Source: JBBRMW01 sp038239365
Lineage (GTDB): Bacteria > Chloroflexota > Anaerolineae > Aggregatilineales > UBA2796
Length of the DNA stretch: 17,068 bases
Direction: 5' to 3'
Assembly (NCBI GenBank): GCA_038239365.1
Contig: JBBSEU010000109.1
Coordinates: 1-17,068, forward strand
How positions within the stretch are numbered: the stretch's first letter is position 1; each line of letters starts with the position of its first letter. A model generated the notes under the pieces. That model was not told where the DNA came from, did not search any database, and saw only the letters and a list, made by a program, of their open reading frames with translations. Shown here piece after piece: positions 1 to 6,848 of the stretch. The position numbers and the translations under genes were made by a program.

Positions 1-293
1 AAGTAGTGCCACCCCTTTCAGCAGCCGTAGAAGTTGCCGCTTATCGTGTGGTGCAGGAAGCGGTCAATAATGTGATTAGGCACTCCCACGCGCAGCACTG
101 TGAAATTACACTGACATTGAATGAGTCGGTATTGGTTTTGGTGAAGGATGACGGGATAGGAATGCCAAAGCAGGTCAAGCAGGGTGTCGGGTTGAACGCC
201 ATGCGTGAACGCGCCGAAGAACTGGGTGGGGTCTTGACGCTGTCCTCCAAACAAAACGAAGGCGCTCAAGTCCTGGTCAGGATACCGCTGTGA
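1..293 (+). CDS. Sensor histidine kinase, NarL/DegS-type, C-terminal ATPase domain (partial)
   Basis: Only the last 96 codons are present; the frame is open back to base 3 with no stop, so the gene begins outside the window. What is visible is a HATPase_c domain of the NarX/DegS/LiaS class. It has an N-box around EAVNNVIRHSHA, the G1 box DDGIGM and a G2 region GVGLNAMRERAEELGG, and ends in a beta strand closing with VRIPL. Kinases of this class autophosphorylate on a His in an upstream HisKA_3 domain, which is not visible here. The stop codon overlaps the GTG start of the following LuxR-type regulator by four bases (GTGA), which implies translational coupling and marks the pair as a cognate two-component system. 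The GTG at 6 is not a real start, because the conserved domain is already in progress there. The input signal cannot be deduced. Confidence 0.9.
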   Translation, partial: VVPPLSAAVEVAAYRVVQEAVNNVIRHSHAQHCEITLTLNESVLVLVKDDGIGMPKQVKQGVGLNAMRERAEELGGVLTLSSKQNEGAQVLVRIPL

Positions 294-952
294 GCAGCGA
301 GAAAATCCGCGTTCTGATCGCCGATGATCATCCACTATTCCGGGAAGGTCTTCGTACTTTGCTGTTGGCTGCGCCTGATATGGAGCTTGTGGGTGAAGCC
401 GAGTCTGGGAGTGCGGCGATCCGATTGGCGGCGGAATTACAACCATATGTTATCCTGATGGACATCCAAATGCCGGGTATCGACGGCGTTGAAGCCACAC
501 GGCAGATTATTCATAGCAGTCCACATATCGCGGTGCTGATGGTCACCATGTTCGATGATGATAGTTTGGTGTTCTCGGCGATGCGGGCAGGTGCATGTGG
601 TTATGTCTTGAAAGGGGCAACGCATGACGAATTGCAGCGTGCTATCCGCGCGGCGGGCAATGGTGAAGCGATCTTCAGCCCGACAGTCGCCTCCCGGATG
701 ATGACTTTTTTTGGTAGTATGCGCCCGGCCAAGCTCCCACCAATGTTTCCTGAACTCAGTGACCGGGAACGGGAAATTCTGGAATTGATTGCCCAGGGCT
801 ATAAAAATCCTGAACTTGCCGAACGTCTGGTGCTTAGCCCTAAGACCGTGCGTAATCATGTTTCAAACATTCTGAGCAAGCTGCAAGTGGCAGACCGCGC
901 TGAGGCGATCTTCAAAGCCCGCGACGCTGGATTTGGAAACCAGAGTGATTAG
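290..952 (+). CDS. NarL/FixJ-family response regulator (REC + LuxR-type HTH)
   Basis: This 220-residue protein has the standard two-domain layout. The receiver domain (about 6-125) has an acidic pocket at D12/D13, a phospho-acceptor D58 within LMDIQMPG, a conserved T86 and K108. The LuxR-type helix-turn-helix (about 155-210) starts at LSDREREILELIAQG and contains the recognition helix region LSPKTVRNHVSNI. Family knowledge: phosphorylation at the Asp promotes dimerisation and DNA binding. The start is the GTG overlapping the kinase stop; an ATG start would cut into the receiver domain. No target promoter can be assigned, because the next genes downstream are on the other strand. Confidence 0.95.
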   Translation: MSSEKIRVLIADDHPLFREGLRTLLLAAPDMELVGEAESGSAAIRLAAELQPYVILMDIQMPGIDGVEATRQIIHSSPHIAVLMVTMFDDDSLVFSAMRAGACGYVLKGATHDELQRAIRAAGNGEAIFSPTVASRMMTFFGSMRPAKLPPMFPELSDREREILELIAQGYKNPELAERLVLSPKTVRNHVSNILSKLQVADRAEAIFKARDAGFGNQSD

Positions 953-978
953 CGCCTCGGTAGCAGCGAGCCGCTTTT
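952..978 (+). terminator. Weak possible terminator after the LuxR-type regulator
   Basis: Imperfect stem: GCG-C-CTCG (952-959) pairs with CGAG-C-CGC (967-974) across one C/C mismatch and a 7-base loop, and is followed by TTTT. It sits directly on the stop codon of the regulator gene. The short U run and the mismatch make it a weak candidate. Confidence 0.3.
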
Positions 979-1145
979 GGGAATACCCCTTGAGTTCCTA
1001 CACTATCCCAGTTTTACTCGATACGTCGCACTGAGCGTCGGTATCCATTTCATAGGGCTTCTAAATATGAACCTACCCAGTTCTCAACACGTTTTGACTG
1101 GGGAATGTTTCCCTTACTTTCGCTTTTCTGCCAACCATCCGTGCA

Positions 1146-1187
1146 GTCCCGCCTCCTCCCGTTCCCCCAGGGGGGTTGGGGGTGAGG
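1146..1187. repeat. G/C-homopolymer-rich intergenic element with a CCCCC/GGGGG hairpin
   Basis: This lies in the 244-base gap between the regulator gene and the convergent M23 peptidase gene. It contains CCCCCAGGGGGG and then GGGGGTGAGGGC, a purine/pyrimidine-biased block unlike the rest of the window. Read on the minus strand it lies just after the peptidase stop and could fold, but no U tract follows, so it is not a normal intrinsic terminator. It resembles the dispersed CCCTCACCCCC-type intergenic repeats seen in Chloroflexota; that resemblance is from memory and was not searched. The rest of the gap (975-1145) shows only a weak CCCAGT/ACTGGG inverted repeat at 1076-1102. Confidence 0.5.
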
Positions 1188-1196
1188 GCTGTGTTC

Positions 1197-2195
1197 TCAA
1201 GGCGCGATGTAAATCTCCACGAATGTGACCTTGCCCGCACGCACGTAAATCGTATTGCGGTAGCGCAGCGCGCCGTTATCGGCTTTAACGACGATTGTAT
1301 AGTAGCCGCCGGGCAGGTCACTCACCGCGAAGTTTTCGTTTAGCTGCGAATCGCTGCTGACCGTATCATCGGCGTAGGTGGTCGTTTCGCGGTACACCCC
1401 CGCTTGAATTTCAACGCGCACTGAATACAACTTCTGACCGTTGGTACTCAGCACGCGCCCGGCCACCGCGCCAAACGTCGTGAACGGCACGATCCACAGT
1501 TCCGGGTTGCGAACCATGTTGTAATTTGTCGGATTACCAACACGCACTTCAAAATGCAAATGCGCGCCGACAGCCACGCCCGCCGACCCCACTAAGCCGA
1601 TCACATCCCCCTGTTTGATCGGCATCCCGGTAGCAACGCCGATGCGGGACAGATGGCCGTACAGCGAAAACACAGGTTGACCGCTGAAATCCACGAAATT
1701 GTGCCGGATAACCACCACGTTCCCGTAAAAATTCGGCTGCGGGCCAAACAATTTGTGAACGTCATCACCCGCGTATTCGATAGTGCCATCGGCTGCCGCA
1801 TAGACAGGCGTCCCGGTAGGATTCTGAAAATCGTCGCCGTGATGAATCGGGCGTCCGCCGCCATCCGTCGAGCCGAAAGCATAGTTACGCGCCAGATAAT
1901 TTACCGCGTCCGGGCCGATAGGCCGCGCCATCACGAAATGTTCGGTAAAGGTCGTTTGCGGCGCGGGCAGCGTCCAGGTTGCCGAATCGCCACCGAGCGG
2001 TCCCGGCACAATCGTACTGATAAACGTGCTGACGGCGGTACTTGTCGGCGTGTTGATCGTCGGCGTGAAGGTTGGTCGGTGCGTGTTGGTCGGGATGGCG
2101 GTTGCGTTCTGATCGGCGCGCGAAACGGGTATATTGCCGATGAGCAGCGCGGCGATCAGGATTCCGATTGCCGCCACAAATAGCGAACGTCTCAT
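1197..2195 (-). CDS. Secreted M23-family (LytM-type) metallopeptidase with C-terminal beta-sandwich domain
   Basis: The 332-residue protein starts with a signal peptide (Arg-Arg at 2-3, hydrophobic core about 6-20), followed by a Thr/Pro-rich linker (about 30-65) typical of exported Chloroflexota proteins. The M23 domain (about 105-225) has the zinc ligands in order: HHGDD (H118, D122), YGHLS (H181), and AHLHFEV (H212, H214). Family knowledge: such enzymes cleave peptidoglycan cross-bridges or stems, or act as amidase activators when degenerate; here the ligands are intact, so activity is likely. Residues about 242-332 look like a carboxypeptidase-regulatory or transthyretin-like beta-sandwich (VAGRVLSTNG, LPGGYYTIVV). 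The ATG overlaps the ftcD stop by four bases (ATGA), so translation is coupled to ftcD. The functional link between peptidoglycan cleavage and histidine/folate metabolism is not obvious. Confidence 0.92.
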   Translation of the reverse strand: MRRSLFVAAIGILIAALLIGNIPVSRADQNATAIPTNTHRPTFTPTINTPTSTAVSTFISTIVPGPLGGDSATWTLPAPQTTFTEHFVMARPIGPDAVNYLARNYAFGSTDGGGRPIHHGDDFQNPTGTPVYAAADGTIEYAGDDVHKLFGPQPNFYGNVVVIRHNFVDFSGQPVFSLYGHLSRIGVATGMPIKQGDVIGLVGSAGVAVGAHLHFEVRVGNPTNYNMVRNPELWIVPFTTFGAVAGRVLSTNGQKLYSVRVEIQAGVYRETTTYADDTVSSDSQLNENFAVSDLPGGYYTIVVKADNGALRYRNTIYVRAGKVTFVEIYIAP

Positions 2196-3724
2196 AGCAG
2201 CCCCGCCCGCTCCTCAACAATGACCGTGATTTTCTCGTGCAGCGTGCGTGCCTGAACGATCAGCGCCGCGACTTGATCACGGTAGGCGCTGGCCTGTGTA
2301 TTATTGGTGATGCTTTTGGCATTAATTCGCACATTGAGCGCCGCGCCTTCCATTGCGGCCAGCGCCATATGTGCGCCAACGGCTGCATCAGTGACGGCGT
2401 TCGAATTGCCCGCTTCGGCCACGCGCTGCGCCAATTTGAGCGCCTCTAACGATAACTGCATCACTTCCAGCGGAATTTCGGCAGCATCTTTCATCGCGGA
2501 TTGAATCGCGGCCTCTCGTTTCGGATCGGTTTTATCGATCTTGTAGGCGTTCATCACGGCGGTGTACACGGCAATATCATCTTGAACGGCGCGCGTCAAT
2601 TGATCGCGTAGTATTTCGGCAGCCTGAGCCAGTGCCAGCATTTCTGGCTCGACTTCAGCATATTTTTTGCGGCCAATCGTTAGTTTGGAAACCATCTCAA
2701 CCAGCGCCGCCGCCAATGCCCCGGACATGGCGGCCACTGCACCACCCCCCGGCGCAGCAGTTCCGGCAGCCACTTGATCGATGAAGGTATTGACCTCACC
2801 CCCCTGACTTGATTCCATCTGCGAAGCAGCGGGAATACCCTGGAGTCGGCGCTCTAACACCTGATCAGGCTCGAATTTATCGAGTTGCAGGTACCAGCGG
2901 GCGCTGTCGATGAAGGCGGCTTCCGGCGCAAGCCCAACCAGTTCGCTAAAGGCAATCGCTACCCCGTAACGCTGTGCTTCACGCTGGATCATCTCAACGG
3001 CGCGGTAGATCGGCGTCTTCTCGAAGTTCGTCAGATTCATCGAAACCTGCGCTTTGCCTTCTACCATAAAACCGGATGCCTGCACATAACGCAAACCGCC
3101 GCTCGAAAAACGCAGTGCTTTGGCGATCTTTTTAGCGATCTCGACATTATCCGTCGTCAGGTAGACGTTGTAGGCGATCAGTGCCGGACGCGCGCCAATG
3201 GCCGTTGCACCGGCCCTACCCAATGCTGAAGGGCCAAAATCGGGCTTGCGCGCCGGGTCAGTGGCAATTGAGGCTTTGATGCCTTCGTACTCCCCGCGCC
3301 GAATGTCTGGCAAATTTTCGCGTTCAGGGCGAGTCGCGGCGGCAGAATACAGGTAGACCGGGATATTCAACTCCGCTCCGACTCGTGCGCCAAGCCGCTT
3401 CGCCATTGAGACGCACTCATCCATCGTGATCCCACTGATCGGTACTAAGGGCACGACGTCGGTAGCGCCCATGCGCGGGTGTTCGCCCGTATGCACATCC
3501 AGATCGATCAACTGCGCGGCGCTTTTAATTCCAGCAAATGCGGCTTTCTCAACGGCCTCCGGCGATCCGGCAAAAGTGACTACCGTGCGGTTATGATCGG
3601 CATCGCTGCTGGTATCGAGCAGGCGAACCGGGGCGGCCTGGGTGATCGCATCAACAATCGCCTTGATGACTTCGGGGCGGCGACCTTCGCTAAAATTGGG
3701 AATACATTCAACAAGTGCGTTCAC
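2192..3724 (-). CDS. ftcD: Bifunctional glutamate formimidoyltransferase / formimidoyl-THF cyclodeaminase
   Basis: This 510-residue fused enzyme is similar in domain order and size to mammalian FTCD (about 540 residues). The N-terminal formiminotransferase (about 3-295) contains VECIPNFSEGR and the signature HTGEHPRMGATDVVP, with H78 and H82; H82 matches the numbering of the catalytic His in the pig enzyme. The C-terminal cyclodeaminase (about 313-505) starts FIDQVAAGTAAPGGGAVAA. Family knowledge: the first activity moves the formimino group of N-formimidoyl-glutamate to tetrahydrofolate, and the second releases ammonia to give 5,10-methenyl-THF, joining histidine degradation to the one-carbon pool. 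The GTG start is supported by AGGA seven bases upstream on this strand. No hutH, hutU or hutI gene is nearby. The downstream partner is the M23 peptidase gene. Confidence 0.95.
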   Translation of the reverse strand: MNALVECIPNFSEGRRPEVIKAIVDAITQAAPVRLLDTSSDADHNRTVVTFAGSPEAVEKAAFAGIKSAAQLIDLDVHTGEHPRMGATDVVPLVPISGITMDECVSMAKRLGARVGAELNIPVYLYSAAATRPERENLPDIRRGEYEGIKASIATDPARKPDFGPSALGRAGATAIGARPALIAYNVYLTTDNVEIAKKIAKALRFSSGGLRYVQASGFMVEGKAQVSMNLTNFEKTPIYRAVEMIQREAQRYGVAIAFSELVGLAPEAAFIDSARWYLQLDKFEPDQVLERRLQGIPAASQMESSQGGEVNTFIDQVAAGTAAPGGGAVAAMSGALAAALVEMVSKLTIGRKKYAEVEPEMLALAQAAEILRDQLTRAVQDDIAVYTAVMNAYKIDKTDPKREAAIQSAMKDAAEIPLEVMQLSLEALKLAQRVAEAGNSNAVTDAAVGAHMALAAMEGAALNVRINAKSITNNTQASAYRDQVAALIVQARTLHEKITVIVEERAGLL

Positions 3725-3771
3725 GATTGAATCCTGATTAACACATGCTCATCTTGCGGCAAAACAGTCGG

Positions 3772-3777
3772 ATTATA
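3772..3777 (-). promoter_or_regulatory. Possible -10 element for ftcD
   Basis: A perfect TATAAT is present on the minus strand 47 bases upstream of the ftcD GTG. No good -35 hexamer is found 16-18 bases further upstream, so the call rests on the -10 and its position in a divergent intergenic region. Confidence 0.4.
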
Positions 3778-3823
3778 GCGACGGGGGCGGGGATATTCCA
3801 TGCTTTTTGCCCCACGTTTGATC

Positions 3824-3829
3824 TATAAT
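3824..3829 (+). promoter_or_regulatory. Possible -10 element for the secreted hydrolase
   Basis: A perfect TATAAT lies 22 bases before the ATG at 3852, predicting a short leader of about 15 bases. The -35 region is poor. It sits back-to-back with the ftcD -10 in the same 127-base divergent spacer. Confidence 0.45.
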
Positions 3830-3851
3830 CACCTGCATATTGAGCCGAAAA

Positions 3852-4835
3852 ATGATAACGATGACTCGTTTACGCCTGTTTTTGCTGATTATCATTGCGT
3901 TAATGCTGACCGCCGCCTGTGATCCGTTGGGCACAGAAGCCAAAGTAGTCGTCATTGTGCCGACTGCAACAGCCACTCGTACCCGCGCGCCAACAGTTGC
4001 GCCGCTGCCCACCGCCACGATCACGCCGATCCCACCCACTGAACCACCGTCGCCAACGCCGTTCGTATGCAGTGAAAAAACCGGGCAAATAGTCAAGGAT
4101 ACGTTCGATAGCAAGATCGCGCGGACGAAAGTTGCCTATCGGGTCTATCTGCCGCCCTGCTACTGGCAAACGGCGCGGCGCTATCCGTATGTCATTTTGC
4201 TGCACGGTTCAGATGCGGATGAGACGGAATGGACAGACCGTATGAAGGCCGATAAAGCGATTGAAGACGGGATGGCCGCTGGCACGCTGCCACCGATGAT
4301 GCTGGTCACGCCCGATGGTGGCGATCTGGCAAACACGAATTATTTCAAAGAGGGCGCATCGTTCGAGTCGTTCATTTTGACGGAACTGATGCCGCTGGTT
4401 GAAAAGAACTTCTGCACCTGGAATGCGCGTGAGGGGCGGGCGATTGGCGGTATTTCGCGCGGCGGTTTCTGGGCATTTGAGATTACCTTCCGTCACCCGG
4501 ACTTGTTTGGGGCGGTGGGCGGGCACAGTCCATTTTTTGATAAATCCAATGCGCCCGCCGATTACAACCCACTCAATCTGGCGGTGAATGTGAAGTTTCC
4601 GCCGGGGTTGCAGCCGCGCCTGTGGATGGATGCGGGCAAAGATGATTACGCCCGGCCAAACATCGAGGTTTTTCAGCGGGCGCTTATCTCGCGCAGCATC
4701 GATCCGGGCTACACGCTGAACCCGACAGGCCAGCACAACGAAAAATATTGGGCAGCGCATGTGCCGGAATACATGGCCTTCTACGGGCAAACGTGGCCGC
4801 ACAACGTCGAAGAGCTGCCTAGCTGTTTACAGTGA
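3852..4835 (+). CDS. Secreted, probably lipid-anchored alpha/beta-hydrolase (esterase D / feruloyl-esterase-like)
   Basis: The chosen start (ATG 3852) gives 327 residues; TTG 3840 and ATG 3861 are alternatives, and none has a strong Shine-Dalgarno. A hydrophobic leader (about 6-20) ends in LTAAC with C23, a plausible but non-ideal lipobox (Thr at -3). A Pro/Thr-rich linker (about 36-70) follows. The hydrolase domain (about 95-315) shows the oxyanion region VILLHGSDADETEW, the nucleophile elbow GGISRGG with S202 in GxSxG, a likely acid in MDAGKDD (D264 or D265), and a likely catalytic H295 in GQHNEKYW. Cysteines at 73, 103, 188 and 325 may form disulfides, consistent with export. Family knowledge: relatives hydrolyse acyl esters, including feruloyl esters and S-formylglutathione; the substrate cannot be deduced here. 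The 3' end overlaps the convergent gene by nine bases. Confidence 0.85.
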   Translation: MITMTRLRLFLLIIIALMLTAACDPLGTEAKVVVIVPTATATRTRAPTVAPLPTATITPIPPTEPPSPTPFVCSEKTGQIVKDTFDSKIARTKVAYRVYLPPCYWQTARRYPYVILLHGSDADETEWTDRMKADKAIEDGMAAGTLPPMMLVTPDGGDLANTNYFKEGASFESFILTELMPLVEKNFCTWNAREGRAIGGISRGGFWAFEITFRHPDLFGAVGGHSPFFDKSNAPADYNPLNLAVNVKFPPGLQPRLWMDAGKDDYARPNIEVFQRALISRSIDPGYTLNPTGQHNEKYWAAHVPEYMAFYGQTWPHNVEELPSCLQ

Positions 4836-5291
4836 GGCAGGCAACGCTATATCGTTTCGCTTGCCAAGTGCCGGGTGATAGTACGTCGCCGCCAGTGCCA
4901 GTGTTCCGGCCAATGCCAGCAAGCCTGGTGCCAGTACGGGCGCGGCTCCCATCAACGATGCGAAAAATATATCGGATGTGGCGGCGGTGGCAGATTGTAT
5001 TTCCGATTCAAGCTCGAAATTGCTGGACAGATGAAAATACATCCCCAGCAAGCTCCCCAGAATGATGACGATCATCACGCGCCGCATGAACCAGATAGTG
5101 ATCCGTCCCGGACGAACCAGCACGGCCAGCACACTCAAAAAACCGATCCCACACAGCACAAATGGAATCAATTGCTCTCTGAGTTTGATATGCTTCGCCA
5201 GCCATAATTCGATCACGGTGCCAACGCACAAGCCTTCGACGACAATCAACAGGAATAATCGAAAGCGGCGTTCGACAATCGTTGCGTTCAT
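4827..5291 (-). CDS. Four-helix integral membrane protein of unknown function
   Basis: I do not recognise this 154-residue protein. It is strongly hydrophobic with four likely membrane helices at about 10-32, 39-59, 68-87 and 109-137. A basic cluster between helices 2 and 3 (RPGR, MRR) argues that this loop is cytoplasmic. The loop after helix 3 (about 88-107, FELESEIQSATAATSD) is polar and probably outside. No cysteine pairs or catalytic motif are evident. The ATG is preceded by GGGGGAG at suitable spacing, which supports the start. It lies 92 bases downstream of the ComEA-like gene on the same strand, separated by a palindromic repeat, and its tail overlaps the convergent hydrolase gene by nine bases. 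Confidence 0.75.
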   Translation of the reverse strand: MNATIVERRFRLFLLIVVEGLCVGTVIELWLAKHIKLREQLIPFVLCGIGFLSVLAVLVRPGRITIWFMRRVMIVIILGSLLGMYFHLSSNFELESEIQSATAATSDIFFASLMGAAPVLAPGLLALAGTLALAATYYHPALGKRNDIALPASL

Positions 5292-5310
5292 CGCGCTCCC
5301 CCAAATTAAG

Positions 5311-5330
5311 CCTGGGACAGGAGTCCCAGG
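5311..5330. repeat. Palindromic intergenic repeat, copy 1
   Basis: Perfect 8-bp arms CCTGGGAC and GTCCCAGG flank a 4-base centre AGGA. The same arms recur at 9501-9520. It lies between two minus-strand genes and could fold in their transcript, but no clear U tract follows on either strand. Confidence 0.75.
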
Positions 5331-5383
5331 TCACAAGTCCATTTGTAGTAGACTTCGCTTGTTGAGAATTTATTCCCAGGTTG

Positions 5384-6001
5384 TCAAGGCGTTGCGGTAG
5401 CGGTTGCACTCATGGTTGCGGCACCAGTGGCCGCTGGAGTCGGCGTCAGAAGCGCCTCTTTGCCGTCCAGATAGTTTATCGCAAAATTTACCTGGGCAGG
5501 CGTCAGGGAGGTTGCCAGTTTTGCCAGGAATGCCTCATTCGTCTTGTACGGTCTGGCGGCAATCAAATCCTTTCCGATCTGATCGGTAACGCCGGGGATT
5601 TGCTTGAGCGTCACGGAATCGGTGGTATCAACCAGGATCGGTATGTAGACGTACTTTTCCCACGCCGTGACCTGATCCGCGCCAACATACTTGCCGATCT
5701 CCTGACGGAAGCGCAAAATGCTGGTATAGGGGCGATACTCGAAGTATTCACGCACCATACGCGCGTTCATCTGTGGAATGGTGAGCAGCTCGGCATCTGT
5801 CGCGGTGTTGACATTGAACAGTGTGAACGGTATTTGATCCATTGTCGCGGCCATCGTTGCCGAAGTGGTGGCGGCAGCAGTGCCCGCTTGCGTTGCGACA
5901 TCAGTTCCGGCCTGTGCCTGGGTGTGCAGTGCTGCACCGAACGACACACTGAACAGACCCAGCGCGATCAACATCATCAGGAAAAGCGAAATACGTTTCA
6001 C
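5384..6001 (-). CDS. Secreted ComEA-like protein with two helix-hairpin-helix units
   Basis: The start is the GTG at 6001, because GGAGG (6007-6011) lies five bases upstream on this strand and a clean signal peptide follows; an in-frame ATG further upstream (6079) would add 26 residues and spoil it. The 205-residue product has basic MKR, a hydrophobic core (about 5-24) and a likely cleavage after AQA (31), then an Ala/Thr-rich linker (about 32-55). Two HhH-like segments follow: FNVNTATDAELLTIPQM (about 62-78), the ComEA-type NxNTA motif, and SVTLKQIPGVTDQIGKDLI (about 129-147). The tail is Thr/Pro/Ala-rich. Family knowledge: HhH domains of ComEA bind DNA outside the membrane during uptake. 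Here there is no membrane anchor after the signal peptide and no comEC neighbour, so a competence role is only possible; dprA lies about 6 kb away. Confidence 0.8.
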   Translation of the reverse strand: MKRISLFLMMLIALGLFSVSFGAALHTQAQAGTDVATQAGTAAATTSATMAATMDQIPFTLFNVNTATDAELLTIPQMNARMVREYFEYRPYTSILRFRQEIGKYVGADQVTAWEKYVYIPILVDTTDSVTLKQIPGVTDQIGKDLIAARPYKTNEAFLAKLATSLTPAQVNFAINYLDGKEALLTPTPAATGAATMSATATATP

Positions 6002-6068
6002 GAAAACCTCCACATTAAGCAATGCCCTAACGATAACTGTTTTTACAAAGACACGTATTATCCACGAC

Positions 6069-6095
6069 TTAAATATCATTAAATAGGCTTAAATA
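6069..6095 (+). promoter_or_regulatory. Three phased TTAAATA direct repeats, probable response-regulator binding array
   Basis: The heptamer TTAAATA occurs at 6069-6075, 6079-6085 and 6089-6095, exactly 10 bp apart (one helical turn), with 3-base spacers. It lies in the divergent spacer between the ComEA-like gene and the OmpR-type regulator gene, ending 26 bases before the candidate -10. Tandem direct repeats of about 10-11 bp period are the classic binding pattern of OmpR/PhoB-family regulators, so autoregulation is the leading inference. Confidence 0.6.
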
Positions 6096-6118
6096 CGGTG
6101 ATCATATTCCCAAAACCG

Positions 6119-6127
6119 TGTGATACT
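6119..6127 (+). promoter_or_regulatory. Candidate extended -10 promoter for the OmpR-type regulator
   Basis: TGT followed by GATACT forms an extended -10. Only a weak -35 is present (TGATCA at 6099, 17-base spacing), as often seen for activator-dependent promoters. It is followed by AAGGAG (6140-6145) and the ATG at 6152. Confidence 0.4.
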
Positions 6128-6151
6128 AAGGTGACGGAAAAGGAGTCTGCC

Positions 6152-6847
6152 ATGCCAGACGTTGTGCTGATAGAAGATGACCGCGCCATTGCCGGACCGC
6201 TGGTACGTTCACTGGAAAACATGGGCTATTCGGTGCGGTCTGCCTGGGACGGCGCGGCGGGCTTGGAGACGGTGTTATCGCGCCCGCCCGATCTGGTGAT
6301 CCTGGATATTATGCTGCCCGAAATGGACGGCTGGGAAGTTTGCAAAGCGATTCGCAAAACGAGCGTTGTCCCGATCCTGATGCTGACCGCGCTGACCGAC
6401 GAAATAGATCGCATACTGGGGTTAGAACTGGGCGCGGACGATTACCTGACCAAACCATTCAGCACGCGCGAACTGGTTGCCCACATCAAGGCACTGCTGC
6501 GCCGCGTCGAGTTCGATTCGGCTTCGGCCACGCCCGCCCGAAAAAATGTGATCACCATCGGCGAGTTGAAGATCGATCTGGATCGTCGTCAGGTATTCAA
6601 AGGGGATCGGGAACTGAATTTGCGCTATAAAGAGTTTGAACTGCTCAGTTTGTTGGTTAGCAGTGCCGGAGAAGTTGTGACCAGAGCCGAGATTTTTGAT
6701 AAGGTTTGGGGAACGGATTGGTTGGGCGATATGCGAACGCTGGAAGTGCATATTCGCTGGCTGCGCGAAAAACTGGAGGATGATCCGAGCCAACCCAAAT
6801 ACATTCAGACCGTCCGCAGCGTCGGCTATCGCTTTGCACTCAATTGA
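6152..6847 (+). CDS. OmpR/PhoB-family response regulator
   Basis: The start is ATG 6152, six bases after AAGGAG; an in-frame ATG at 6098 would add 18 residues lacking any domain. The 231-residue protein has a receiver domain (about 3-118) with acidic residues E8, D9 and D10, phospho-acceptor D52 in VILDIMLPEMDG, T79 and K101 in LTKPF. It also has a winged-helix DNA-binding domain (about 132-230) with LRYKEFELLSLL, TRAEIFDKVWG, the recognition helix RTLEVHIRWLREKLE and the closing hairpin IQTVRSVGYRF. The kinase gene begins one base after its stop, so the two form an operon. The phased heptamers upstream suggest that it controls its own promoter and possibly the divergent ComEA-like gene. Confidence 0.96.
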   Translation: MPDVVLIEDDRAIAGPLVRSLENMGYSVRSAWDGAAGLETVLSRPPDLVILDIMLPEMDGWEVCKAIRKTSVVPILMLTALTDEIDRILGLELGADDYLTKPFSTRELVAHIKALLRRVEFDSASATPARKNVITIGELKIDLDRRQVFKGDRELNLRYKEFELLSLLVSSAGEVVTRAEIFDKVWGTDWLGDMRTLEVHIRWLREKLEDDPSQPKYIQTVRSVGYRFALN

Positions 6848-6848
6848 C

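Noticed and set aside
977..1228. 83-codon plus-strand frame after the LuxR-type regulator
   Set aside because: It has no ribosome binding site or domain, contains the low-complexity GC repeat, and runs into the antisense of the M23 gene.
1653..2183. 176-codon plus-strand frame opposite the M23 peptidase
   Set aside because: Arg-rich antisense translation; the opposite strand carries the intact zinc-ligand motifs.
5381..6082. 233-codon plus-strand frame opposite the ComEA-like gene
   Set aside because: The minus strand has a signal peptide, HhH motifs and GGAGG at the right distance; the plus frame is Cys/Arg-rich antisense with no ribosome binding site.
6696..6848. Upstream extension of the histidine kinase to an ATG inside the regulator gene
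   Set aside because: It would overlap the regulator by about 150 bases; the ATG at 6849 right after the regulator stop is followed by a normal membrane helix.
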